Positions 36,351 through 45,020 of a stretch of DNA of 45,020 nt are shown here, piece after piece (positions within the stretch are counted from its first letter, which is position 1; every line of letters begins with the position of its first letter). The stretch comes from Nanobdellota archaeon. Its GTDB lineage: Archaea > Nanobdellota > Nanobdellia > CSSed11-243R1. A model generated the notes under the pieces. That model had not been told where the DNA came from and searched no databases. It was given only the letters and a program-made list of their open reading frames with translations. The stretch is from positions 1-45,020 of the forward strand of contig JAGGYW010000015.1 in the NCBI GenBank assembly GCA_021162365.1. The letters are read 5' to 3'. Made by a program: the position numbers and the translations under genes.

Positions 36351-36574
36351 TAACAGCGTATATTTTTGTTGTAACAAACCCAAGCATAAAAGTAGACTGG
36401 ACAGCTAAGTTTTTAAAATCCGATAAAGTAAAGGATATTACAGAAGTGTATGGCAAATACGATTTAATCATCAAGGTTAAACTTAAAGACATAAACGAGC
36501 TTAATAAATTCATACTAAACTTAAGGAAAATAAAAGGTGTGGAAAAAACAACAACCTTAATAAGTACTAAATAA
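36347..36574 (+). CDS. Stand-alone Lrp/AsnC ligand-binding (RAM) domain protein
   Basis: VKDITEVYGKYDLIIKVKLKDINELNKFI...KGVEKTTTLIST. Confidence 0.88.
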   Translation: MITAYIFVVTNPSIKVDWTAKFLKSDKVKDITEVYGKYDLIIKVKLKDINELNKFILNLRKIKGVEKTTTLISTK

Positions 36575-36588
36575 GGAGGTGTGTCAAA

Positions 36589-36819
36589 TTGGTAACAGCA
36601 TATGTGTTGCTTATAGTAAAGCCAGGGGAAGAAAACACTGTAGCTGAAAAGCTTGCAAAAATGCCTGAAGTAAAAGATGTAAGCGTGGTATATGGAGAAT
36701 ATGACATTGTAGCAAAGATAGAAAAAGAAAGCATGGAAGCACTACAAGATTTCCTAATTAAAAAAGTGCGTGCTATGGATGAAGTAGAAAGGACATCAAC
36801 TATGATCTCACTTAAATGA
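36589..36819 (+). CDS. Second stand-alone Lrp/AsnC RAM-domain protein
   Basis: MPEVKDVSVVYGEYDIVAKIEKESMEALQDFL...VERTSTMISLK; TTG start after AGGAGGTG. Confidence 0.88.
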   Translation: MVTAYVLLIVKPGEENTVAEKLAKMPEVKDVSVVYGEYDIVAKIEKESMEALQDFLIKKVRAMDEVERTSTMISLK

Positions 36820-37352
36820 TAGATACAGCAATAGTTACAATACTGCAAAGCTTAAGGAACCCTTTTTTTGATTTTTTAGCATTAATTCTTGCATTCCTAT
36901 TTTCAACAGAAGTAATGCTAATCTTTTCTCTAATAGTGATTACAATAGCATTCCTAAAGAAAAAAACACCCGCACTCGTGCTAAGTGGGGCAATCCTTGC
37001 AAATACTGTAGTAGTAGCTGCCCTAAAGTTCATCATAAAAAGACAGAGAACAGGCATGATTTTGGATTTACCCATGCTTCCATACAGCAAGTATTCATTT
37101 CCCTCTGGCCATACTGCTATGGCTTTCTTACTTGCAACAATTCTAGCAAAAGAACATCCAAAATACACAATATACTTGTTTGCCATCGCGATTGCAACAG
37201 GCATATCTCGCCTTTACTTAGGACTACACTATTTATCGGATGTGGTTGCAGGCGCCATAATTGGAATTTTAATTGGAGCGATATTTAATTTCTATTCAGG
37301 CCAAATCAAAAAGCTTGGAGAAAAGATTATTAAACAAATAAACTCCTTCTAA
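36816..37352 (+). CDS. PAP2-family phosphatase
   Basis: KRQRTG, PSGHTAMAF, SRLYLGLHYLSDVVAG. Confidence 0.92.
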   Translation: MIDTAIVTILQSLRNPFFDFLALILAFLFSTEVMLIFSLIVITIAFLKKKTPALVLSGAILANTVVVAALKFIIKRQRTGMILDLPMLPYSKYSFPSGHTAMAFLLATILAKEHPKYTIYLFAIAIATGISRLYLGLHYLSDVVAGAIIGILIGAIFNFYSGQIKKLGEKIIKQINSF

Positions 37353-37358
37353 TTAGGT

Positions 37359-38000
37359 ATGACAACTATTGTATTTGCAGCTCATGCAGACGATGAAGTA
37401 ATCGGATGCGGAGGGACTATTGCAAAACTGGCAAAAAAGGAGAAAGTAGTAGTTGTAATCTTTTCCTATGGTTCTGGACATGCAGGAATACTAACTTCAT
37501 GGCCGCCGTTTATGACAGAAGAACAACTGCGTAAGAGGAGAATTTATGAATCCAACCGCGCTGGAGTAATTTTAGGCGTACACAAAACAATTTTTCTCGG
37601 CATCCACTCAAACATTGATGAGGAGTTCAATCAAGATCACAGAGAAAAAATAGCGGAACTCATAAATAAATATAAGCCGAATAAAATCTTTTTCCATTCA
37701 AACAAAGATGTGCATGTTGATCATATTGCAGTTAATAAAATTATCAACGATATCCTAAACGAATTAAAGTATAAGGGAGAAGTTTACACATACCAAATCA
37801 ACTTATTCGAGATAGACAAAAGAGAGCCCAAGATAATCTATGATGTATCAAAGGAATTCCCATTGAAAATAAAGGCACTTCTCTGCTTTAAATCACAAAT
37901 AATATCTTTATTAATCCTGAGCCCCTTAATATTACTAAAAGGGATTACGCAGGGGAGAAAATACGGATTCAAATTTGCCGAATACTTTTATGGAAGGTAA
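37359..38000 (+). CDS. PIG-L family deacetylase
   Basis: AAHADDEVIGCGGTIAKLAK, DVHVDHIAVNK. Confidence 0.9.
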   Translation: MTTIVFAAHADDEVIGCGGTIAKLAKKEKVVVVIFSYGSGHAGILTSWPPFMTEEQLRKRRIYESNRAGVILGVHKTIFLGIHSNIDEEFNQDHREKIAELINKYKPNKIFFHSNKDVHVDHIAVNKIINDILNELKYKGEVYTYQINLFEIDKREPKIIYDVSKEFPLKIKALLCFKSQIISLLILSPLILLKGITQGRKYGFKFAEYFYGR

Positions 38001-38006
38001 ATAAAA

Positions 38007-39128
38007 ATGAAAAAAATACTAATGTCTGTCGTTGGAATTGGATTAGGACATGCTACTAGATCAGAGGCAGTATACAGACAGATAAAAGAGAAATCAAAAG
38101 TCAAGATTCTAACATACCATGATACCTACAGATACTATAAAAAACTAAAGATCCCTGCAGAAGACTTTGGAGGATACAAATACAAAGGAAGAGGATATTC
38201 TTTTGATGTATTGCTACAGATAAATGATTTCTTCAAAAACCCAACAAAACTTCGAGCTGACTATAAGAGATTCAGAAATCTGGCAGACAAGTTTAAGCCA
38301 GACATTGTTTTTACCGACTCAGAGCCAAATGGATTTTTCTATGCCACACGAAGAGATTTACCAAACTTTACACTAACAAACCTGATAACTACATTAACAC
38401 ACTATAAGTTAGTCCCAAAAAAACTAAAAACAAGAGAGATAGCAATTCAGCATCTGTTGCTTAAGAGGCTAATCAACTTCATGCTCAAAAAGGGTGACAA
38501 GTTTTTTGTACCTTCCTTTGAAAGGAATATATTCTATGAAGAAAAGATAGAGTATACAGATTTAATCGTTAGAAAAAAGCCGGCACAGCTCCCTTCCATT
38601 TCACATTTAAAAAAGAAATTAAAAATAGATAAAGATTTCTACTATGTCCATGTCGGCGGCTCAGACATAGAAAGGGAACTTTTTCACATGCTGGAGTTAG
38701 TCCTCCCAAACTTCAAGGATGAATTCTTCATAGTTTCAAGCAATCATTCCACAAAAGAAGTAATTAAAAAAGATAACATGCTAATATTTCCATTTGTGAA
38801 AAATGCACTTGAATACGTAAAACTTTCAAAAGGAATTATATCTCCTGCAGGTCATTCAAGCATTTCAGAAGCACTTGTTTACAAAAAACCAATTCTTGTG
38901 ATACCTCTTAGAAACCATATTGAACAACTAGTAAACGGTGCACTCATTAAAAAAGAAGGACTTGGTGAAACCTGCTTCTTCGAAAGAAAACTAAGCATAA
39001 GCACACTAATAGACTCCTTAAAGAGATTTATCAGTAAATATGACATACTCACATCAAATGTAAAAGCAACCAAGTTCAAAGGGGATGGCGCAAAACAAAT
39101 TGCACGAGAAATATTAAAACAAAAGTGA
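38007..39128 (+). CDS. MurG/GT28-like glycosyltransferase
   Basis: GIGLGHATRSEAVYR, ISPAGHSSISEALVYKKPILVIPLRNHIEQLVNG. Confidence 0.85.
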   Translation: MKKILMSVVGIGLGHATRSEAVYRQIKEKSKVKILTYHDTYRYYKKLKIPAEDFGGYKYKGRGYSFDVLLQINDFFKNPTKLRADYKRFRNLADKFKPDIVFTDSEPNGFFYATRRDLPNFTLTNLITTLTHYKLVPKKLKTREIAIQHLLLKRLINFMLKKGDKFFVPSFERNIFYEEKIEYTDLIVRKKPAQLPSISHLKKKLKIDKDFYYVHVGGSDIERELFHMLELVLPNFKDEFFIVSSNHSTKEVIKKDNMLIFPFVKNALEYVKLSKGIISPAGHSSISEALVYKKPILVIPLRNHIEQLVNGALIKKEGLGETCFFERKLSISTLIDSLKRFISKYDILTSNVKATKFKGDGAKQIAREILKQK

Positions 39129-39416
39129 CCTTGTTCGCCACACTAAATCAACAATATCTTTTTTAGTTATTTTTACACTCCCTTTCTTAGAAATCCCCTT
39201 AAATATAAAACCATACTTCTTAAAGTCCATATCATTTAGAAAATCGACATATGCCTCCAATTCCTGTTTCTCTCTTGAATTGTTTGGGATTATATGGAGC
39301 ACATTACCCAAATTGTAAATAAATCTTCTAAAATCATCTTCATCCATCTCTTCAAATTTCTCGCTCAGTTTTATTATTCTCTCAACCTTTACCTTCGCAA
39401 GCTCGTACTGTTCCAT
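39114..39416 (-). CDS. Uncharacterised protein
   Basis: 100-aa ORF, paired with the overlapping upstream gene. Confidence 0.55.
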   Translation of the reverse strand: MEQYELAKVKVERIIKLSEKFEEMDEDDFRRFIYNLGNVLHIIPNNSREKQELEAYVDFLNDMDFKKYGFIFKGISKKGSVKITKKDIVDLVWRTRSLLF

Positions 39417-39877
39417 GACGGCATACCCTTTTCTATCTTGTTAATAAAACTCCTTGCTATGCTTAAATATCTTTTCATGCTTTTTTCATTAATGACAACA
39501 GTATCAAAGTTCGGCAAAAATAAAACATAATCTTCGCCGCGTTTAATCTCAGCTTGGCTTTTCCTATATGCCCTTGTAACCTGAATAATTTCATTTACAA
39601 GGTGCTTTTCACTAGTTACAATATTCAACTCTTTCATGAATTCCTCAAAAAACAACCTTCTCGTCAAATCCTCGCTTTCAGGGATAATTCTCAATTTCTT
39701 CATCTTTTTCTGCGCCAGCAAATACGCTTTCATGGCAAGCATAACACACTTATTTAGATGCTCAAGAATGCTAAGAAAAACATTTTTATCTTGAACTACA
39801 GGAAGAGCTACAAAAAAGATGTGATCTGCCAGATTAAGCTCCTTTTTTGCATCTTTAAATAACTCTAAGGCATCCAC
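39389..39877 (-). CDS. Uncharacterised helical (HEPN-like?) protein
   Basis: N-terminal helical pattern DALELFKDAKKELNLADHIFFVAL...LNKCVMLAMKAYL; family not certain. Confidence 0.55.
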   Translation of the reverse strand: MDALELFKDAKKELNLADHIFFVALPVVQDKNVFLSILEHLNKCVMLAMKAYLLAQKKMKKLRIIPESEDLTRRLFFEEFMKELNIVTSEKHLVNEIIQVTRAYRKSQAEIKRGEDYVLFLPNFDTVVINEKSMKRYLSIARSFINKIEKGMPSWNSTSLRR

Positions 39878-39961
39878 AGAATTATATATACAATTATACT
39901 CCTTAAATCTTACTAAAGGCGTAGGAAAAGATTTAAAAAGAGGAAAAATCAGGAGATAAGT

Positions 39962-40483
39962 ATGGCAAGATTAAGAAAGGCAGTATGCTACAGAAAAATA
40001 GAAAGGCCATATACGAGGAAATCAAGAAAGAGAGAAAAGTCATATGTACGCGGAGCGCCGTATCCCAAAATAGTAATGTTTGATATGGGAAATAAAAGTG
40101 CGAACTTTCCATACAGAGTTAAGCTAATTTCAAAGAACAACGTCCAAATTAGGCATAACGCCTTAGAATCTGCAAGAGTGGCTGTAAACAAACAGCTAAC
40201 TAAATTTATTGGCACAAACAACTATTACTTTAAAATAAAGCCATTTCCACACCACATTCTAAGAGAAAATCCATTAGCTGCAGGTGCTGGGGCAGACAGA
40301 TTCCAGACAGGTATGAGCCACGCATTTGGAAAGCCAATAGGACTAGCAGCACAAGTCAGAAAGGGACAAGAACTTATGTACGTGGACACAGATGAAAAGT
40401 TTGTTGAAGCCGCAAAAAAAGCAATAAAACAAGCAGCATATAAATTCCCACTAAAAGTCAAAATCGAAGTAGTTAAAAAATAA
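39962..40483 (+). CDS. rpl10e: Ribosomal protein uL16 (L10e)
   Basis: RKAVCYRKIERPYTRKSRKREKSYVRGAPYPKI...PLAAGAGADRFQTGMSHAFGKPIG. Confidence 0.95.
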   Translation: MARLRKAVCYRKIERPYTRKSRKREKSYVRGAPYPKIVMFDMGNKSANFPYRVKLISKNNVQIRHNALESARVAVNKQLTKFIGTNNYYFKIKPFPHHILRENPLAAGAGADRFQTGMSHAFGKPIGLAAQVRKGQELMYVDTDEKFVEAAKKAIKQAAYKFPLKVKIEVVKK

Positions 40484-40535
40484 ACTTTCACAACTATTAT
40501 ATACTTCTTTTAATTTCTATTAATTGGTGAGCCAC

Positions 40536-42896
40536 ATGACCGAAAAAGAAAAAGCATTAATTCTAAATTTCAAGGAGATCCACAAAGAGGATGTTCCATT
40601 AGTTGGGGGTAAGGGTGCAAACCTCGGCGAAATGTACAACTCTGGATTTCCAGTACCCCCCGGATTTTGTATAACCGCATACGCATATGAGAAGTTCCTT
40701 GAGGAAACAAGCATAAAAGACGAAATAAAAGAAATCCTTTCAAATCTCAATGTTGATGATAATGATTCCTTGCAATCTGCCTCAAAACAAATCCAAACCA
40801 TCATAGTCACCGAAGAAATCCCAAGCGAAATTGCTAATGCCATTGTAAAGGCATATGAGGGAATGTACAAAAGCCAATATGATCTTCCAAAATCAGTCGG
40901 CATGTTCATTAATGCTGCACGAGAGCCACCTTTCGTTGCAGTGAGATCAAGCGCAACAGCAGAGGACTTACCAAGTGCAAGCTTCGCCGGACAACAGGCA
41001 ACATTCTTGAATGTAAAAGGAGAGAAGGAACTCCTTGAAGCTGTAAAAAAGTGTTGGGCCTCTCTCTTTACTGCAAGGGCAATCTTTTACAGAGAGAAAA
41101 ATAACTTTGATCATTTCAAAGTCAAAATATCCGACGTTGTTCAAAAAATGGTTGACTCAACTAAGAGTGGCGTTGCATTTTCTGTTGATCCAATATCTGA
41201 AGACAGAGATAAGATTGTAATTGAAGCGGGATGGGGACTTGGAGAAGCAATTGTATCTGGAGCAATAAATCCCGATCACTATGTTGTAGATAAAAACACA
41301 TGGAAAATCATTGATAAAAAAATATCCAAAAAGGATTTCATGATTACCCGTGATCCAACCGGAAAAAACAAGAAAATATACCTTGATGAGCCAAAGAGAA
41401 GTTCCCAAGTCCTAAGTGACGAAGAAATAATTGAACTTGCAAAAATGGTAAAAAGAATAGAAGAACACTATGGAAAGCCACAAGACATAGAATGGGCTTA
41501 CGAAGGAAAGAAACTATTTATCGTTCAAAGCAGACCAATTACAACTCTGGGAAAAGAAAAACAAACATCTATGAAGAAACCCCTTGGAGAACCAATTCTA
41601 AAAGGGATGCCGGCAAGCCATGGTATTGTATCAGGACAAGTCAAAATCGTGTTTGATGTAAATAATCTTGACAAGGTCCAGCACGGGGATATACTTGTAA
41701 CCAAAATGACAGACCCAGATTTTGTTCCTGCCATGAAAAGGGCTGCAGCCATAGTAACAGATGAAGGTGGGATTACAAGCCATGCAGCAATAGTTAGCAG
41801 GGAGATGGGAATCCCCTGTATCGTTGGGACTGAAAAAGCAACACAAATCCTAAAGGACGGGGACATAATTACTGTAGATGCAATAAATGGGTATGTATAC
41901 CGTGGAGAAAAAACTGAGGAAGTAGAAGCAAAAGAAGAAAAGCATGAAGAAAAACCAAAAATTCCAATTGAGCAAATCAAGACAAAAACAAAAATTTACA
42001 TGAATCTTGGAATTCCAGAGAAGATAGACGAATATAAGGACTTACCAATTGATGGTATTGGACTCATGAGAGTCGAGTTTATAATTGCAGATGTAATAAA
42101 AGAACATCCTCTCCATATGATTGAACAAGGGAGATCGCAGGAATTTATAGACAAGCTTGCAGAAGGAATAAAAAAAGTTGCAGCAGCAATCTATCCGCGC
42201 CCAGTAGTTGTTAGATTTAGCGACTTCAAGACAAACGAATATGAAAACCTAATTGGCGGAGAAAAGTTCGAGCCAAAGGAGGACAATCCAATGATAGGAT
42301 GGCGTGGCGTATCAAGATACATCTCTGAAAAATTTGAACCCGCATTTAGATTAGAGTGCAGGGCAATCAGAAAGGTAAGGGAAGAATTTAATAATGTGTG
42401 GGTCATGTTCCCATTTGTAAGAAAGCCTGACGAAGTCAAAAAGGCGCTCGAAATCCTAAAAAGCGAAGGGCTCGAAAGAAGTGATGACTTCAAGATTTGG
42501 ATTATGTCAGAAGTGCCCGCTGTTGCAATATTACCAGAAGAATTTGCAAAGCTTGACATTGACGGAACTTCGATAGGCTCTAATGATCTAACGCAATTAA
42601 CTCTTGGGGTAGATAGGGACTCTGAAACCCTTGGAAAGATGGGATACTTTGACGAGAGAAACCCGGCTGTCCTTCACGCCATAAAAAGAATTATTGATGG
42701 ATTCCACAAGCACAGAAAAACAGTTTCATTATGCGGGCAAAGTGTAAGTGTGTATCCAGAAATCGCAGAGTTTTTAGTTAACTGTGGAATTGACTCTGTA
42801 AGTGTGAATCCGGATGCAGTCGAATCGGTAAAAAGACATGTTGCAGAAATAGAATCCAGATTAAAGTATATAGAAATGGCACACGAAGATGACTAA
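40536..42896 (+). CDS. ppsA: Phosphoenolpyruvate synthase
   Basis: GGKGANLGEM, AVRSSATAEDLPSASFAGQQ, DEGGITSHAAIVSREMGIPCIVG, GSNDLTQLTLGVDRDSE, CGQ. Confidence 0.96.
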   Translation: MTEKEKALILNFKEIHKEDVPLVGGKGANLGEMYNSGFPVPPGFCITAYAYEKFLEETSIKDEIKEILSNLNVDDNDSLQSASKQIQTIIVTEEIPSEIANAIVKAYEGMYKSQYDLPKSVGMFINAAREPPFVAVRSSATAEDLPSASFAGQQATFLNVKGEKELLEAVKKCWASLFTARAIFYREKNNFDHFKVKISDVVQKMVDSTKSGVAFSVDPISEDRDKIVIEAGWGLGEAIVSGAINPDHYVVDKNTWKIIDKKISKKDFMITRDPTGKNKKIYLDEPKRSSQVLSDEEIIELAKMVKRIEEHYGKPQDIEWAYEGKKLFIVQSRPITTLGKEKQTSMKKPLGEPILKGMPASHGIVSGQVKIVFDVNNLDKVQHGDILVTKMTDPDFVPAMKRAAAIVTDEGGITSHAAIVSREMGIPCIVGTEKATQILKDGDIITVDAINGYVYRGEKTEEVEAKEEKHEEKPKIPIEQIKTKTKIYMNLGIPEKIDEYKDLPIDGIGLMRVEFIIADVIKEHPLHMIEQGRSQEFIDKLAEGIKKVAAAIYPRPVVVRFSDFKTNEYENLIGGEKFEPKEDNPMIGWRGVSRYISEKFEPAFRLECRAIRKVREEFNNVWVMFPFVRKPDEVKKALEILKSEGLERSDDFKIWIMSEVPAVAILPEEFAKLDIDGTSIGSNDLTQLTLGVDRDSETLGKMGYFDERNPAVLHAIKRIIDGFHKHRKTVSLCGQSVSVYPEIAEFLVNCGIDSVSVNPDAVESVKRHVAEIESRLKYIEMAHEDD

Positions 42897-43594
42897 GAGA
42901 GAAGATGCACATACTCTTCTATCTCTTTAAATGAAACAGCACATCCAGAAAACCTTAGGGCGTATAACACACCTTCAAGAACATCCCTTCCACACTTCTT
43001 TTTATTTGGAAGATGGCACTTTGCAACCATCTCATCAAATATCCCAATGTCATATGCAAGAGCGGCTAAATCAACACTCCTAACAACTGAAATTCCTTCA
43101 AATACCCTATTAAAGCTGTGCAACGCCCTTTCATTAACAGTTACTCTCTCATGGAACTTTCTTTCAAGCATCTTCTTTACGAAATCGGGAGCCTCAACTA
43201 AAAGCCGAAGTGTTTTTTCATCCGTCACAATTGCATCTGCATTTATCTTTCTCGCAAGAACTGCAACTTCCGCGTCCGCTTGTTGCAATATCCTAAGAGG
43301 GTTGTGTTTAATGTAAAAGCTTGAATTAGCATAGCTTAACATCTCAGAAGCTTCACTCCTAACATCCATATCATGCTCCTCAAATATCCCATTAGAGAAA
43401 TATCGCATAACTCTTATTGCCTCGTACTTAAACTTCTTAGAACGAAGGCCACTATCAATAACTTCATCTTTTACGCCTTTTGGAACCACAAACCTAAATC
43501 CGCGTGACTTTAGCTCCTTAAAAACCCACATTAAGCAATTCATTGCACATGAGATGATTGTTGATGAATCTACAACTAAAACTGCCATTTTCAT
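42893..43594 (-). CDS. PIN-domain-like protein
   Basis: LVVDSSTII, ADAEVAVLARKINADAIVTDEKTLR acidic motifs. Confidence 0.78.
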   Translation of the reverse strand: MKMAVLVVDSSTIISCAMNCLMWVFKELKSRGFRFVVPKGVKDEVIDSGLRSKKFKYEAIRVMRYFSNGIFEEHDMDVRSEASEMLSYANSSFYIKHNPLRILQQADAEVAVLARKINADAIVTDEKTLRLLVEAPDFVKKMLERKFHERVTVNERALHSFNRVFEGISVVRSVDLAALAYDIGIFDEMVAKCHLPNKKKCGRDVLEGVLYALRFSGCAVSFKEIEEYVHLLS

Positions 43595-44190
43595 CCTTTC
43601 TCCAAAAGCTGTTTAAGTTTCCTAAATCTCTCCCGAATATCCTTAGGAGTTTGCAACTCCTCATGGAATTTTGTTTCCCCAACTTTCTTCATTAAATCCC
43701 ATTTAGATACACCAAGCATCTCAGCCACGCTTGAAAGAGAGAGACCATGTTCATACATCTTTGCTCCTTTTTGGACTTTCGCAAACTCTAAAACATCTTC
43801 TACATATCTACCAAAAGATGTATCAAACTCAGAAATCTCTTTTAGCATGCTAACTATTGCCTTTGAGAACTTCTCAAAATCACGATTCTCAAGGAATGTA
43901 ATCAATGCCCCAAAGTTTTCATCCATGCCCTTCATGAAATCCTCAAGCTCTTCGCTATGTTGCCTTTGGACTTCGCTTTTCTCTAAAATCTTGCTTAAAG
44001 AGTAAGTTATCATAGCTATGTAAATTGCTCTTTTATCTTTGTAAATTGATGAACAGTGTATGGTGTGGTCGCTAAGCTCTTTTAACTTAGGTGCATCCCT
44101 CAGCTCCAAAGCAGCCTTTATTTCCCTAAGCGTGTTGAGCAAATCTTCGCACAATTCATCACTCATCGGATTAACTTCCACTTTTGACAT
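43591..44190 (-). CDS. Partner protein with HTH-like motif (overlaps PIN gene)
   Basis: HGLSLSSVAEMLGVSKWDLMKKVGE; ATGA-type overlap with 42893-43594. Confidence 0.65.
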   Translation of the reverse strand: MSKVEVNPMSDELCEDLLNTLREIKAALELRDAPKLKELSDHTIHCSSIYKDKRAIYIAMITYSLSKILEKSEVQRQHSEELEDFMKGMDENFGALITFLENRDFEKFSKAIVSMLKEISEFDTSFGRYVEDVLEFAKVQKGAKMYEHGLSLSSVAEMLGVSKWDLMKKVGETKFHEELQTPKDIRERFRKLKQLLEKG

Positions 44191-44286
44191 AATATCTTAC
44201 AAAATGTTATATTATATATTAATTTCCAATGGGAAATAGTGGACAGCACCCCAAAAGTTAAAAACGAAATAAAGGTTAACACATTT

Positions 44287-45020
44287 ATGCAATTACTTTT
44301 TCCATTCGATAAGATAAGACCAACACAGGAAAAGATGATTAAAGACATTGAGATAGCACTAAAGAACAAAAAACACCTGGTCGCCCATGCACCAACAGGA
44401 ACCGGAAAAAGTGCGGCTGCTCTTTCGGCAGCCCTAACTTATGCTATTGAAAATGGAAAGACAATTTTATTTCTAACTCCAAAACACACACAACACCAAA
44501 TAGCTATAGAAACCCTTCAAAAGATAAAAGAAAAGTTCAATGTGAAGATAACTGCAACAGATTTCATAGGAAAAAAGTGGATGTGTAGGGTTCCTGGAGT
44601 GGATTCATTGACAAGCAGGGATTTTAATGAGTTTTGCGCTGAAATGAGAAAAGAAGAAAGATGCCCATTTTACAACAACATTTGGAAGAAAAACAAATTA
44701 ACAAATTCTGCAAAGAAACTAATTGAAAACTTAAAAGAAAAGTCGCCAATACATGTAGAAGAGCTCACATCAATTGCATCTAAGGAGGAAATGTGCCCCT
44801 ACTATATTGCAACCGAATTGGCGAAGGACTCAAAAGTAATCATAGCTGATTATTACCATATTTTCCATCCCCGTGTTAGAAATGCATTTTTGCTAAGAAC
44901 AAAAAAGGAGTTTGAGAATTGTATCATAATAGTGGATGAAGCCCAAAATCTACCAAACAGAATAAGGAGCGTTTTATCCTCAAAAATATCAAATATATCA
45001 ATAAATTTTGCTATTAAAGA
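44287..45020 (+). CDS. XPD/Rad3-like Fe-S helicase, truncated by window end
   Basis: RPTQEKMI, HAPTGTGKS, TPKHTQHQ, spaced Cys (WMC..EFC..RCPF..CPYY), IIVDEAQNL. Confidence 0.88.
   Translation, partial: MQLLFPFDKIRPTQEKMIKDIEIALKNKKHLVAHAPTGTGKSAAALSAALTYAIENGKTILFLTPKHTQHQIAIETLQKIKEKFNVKITATDFIGKKWMCRVPGVDSLTSRDFNEFCAEMRKEERCPFYNNIWKKNKLTNSAKKLIENLKEKSPIHVEELTSIASKEEMCPYYIATELAKDSKVIIADYYHIFHPRVRNAFLLRTKKEFENCIIIVDEAQNLPNRIRSVLSSKISNISINFAIK

Noticed and set aside
1-45020. CRISPR arrays, rRNA genes, transposases, integrases
   Set aside because: No spaced direct repeats, rRNA-like sequence or recombinase motif seen by eye in the window.

Overview
AT-rich archaeal chromosomal window, probably from a DPANN-type lineage (phylum-level placement not attempted). 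It carries dense information-processing genes: Orc1/Cdc6, TFB, a TFS-like factor, Trm1, Ogg2-type glycosylase, ribosomal proteins eL33, eL37, eS8, eL15 and uL16/L10e, Sm/LSM, NAC, a DEAD-box helicase and a partial XPD-like helicase. It also carries metabolic and membrane genes and many uncharacterised proteins. Five tRNA genes are readable (Lys-CTT, Ala-GGC, Met-CAT, Thr-TGT, Pro-CGG). All five are interrupted by introns, seven in total, and three of those sit at non-canonical positions. Six of the seven introns share a recognisable sequence core, so they look like a related, possibly transposing intron family. The Met gene has an intron near position 8/9 and a duplicated 5' acceptor strand. 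Protein-level candidates for undescribed systems are: (1) a helical protein / TIM-barrel / paired NTase-HEPN-like locus at 2.0-9.3 kb; (2) a small protein + atypical CX8CX2C radical-SAM-like enzyme + PRTase-like cassette at 30.0-32.7 kb whose last codons overlap tRNA-Pro; (3) a multi-HhH protein at 14.2 kb; (4) small Trp-rich ORFs missing from the ORF track. No CRISPR array, rRNA or transposon was seen. All homology calls come from reading motifs by eye; no database search was run.
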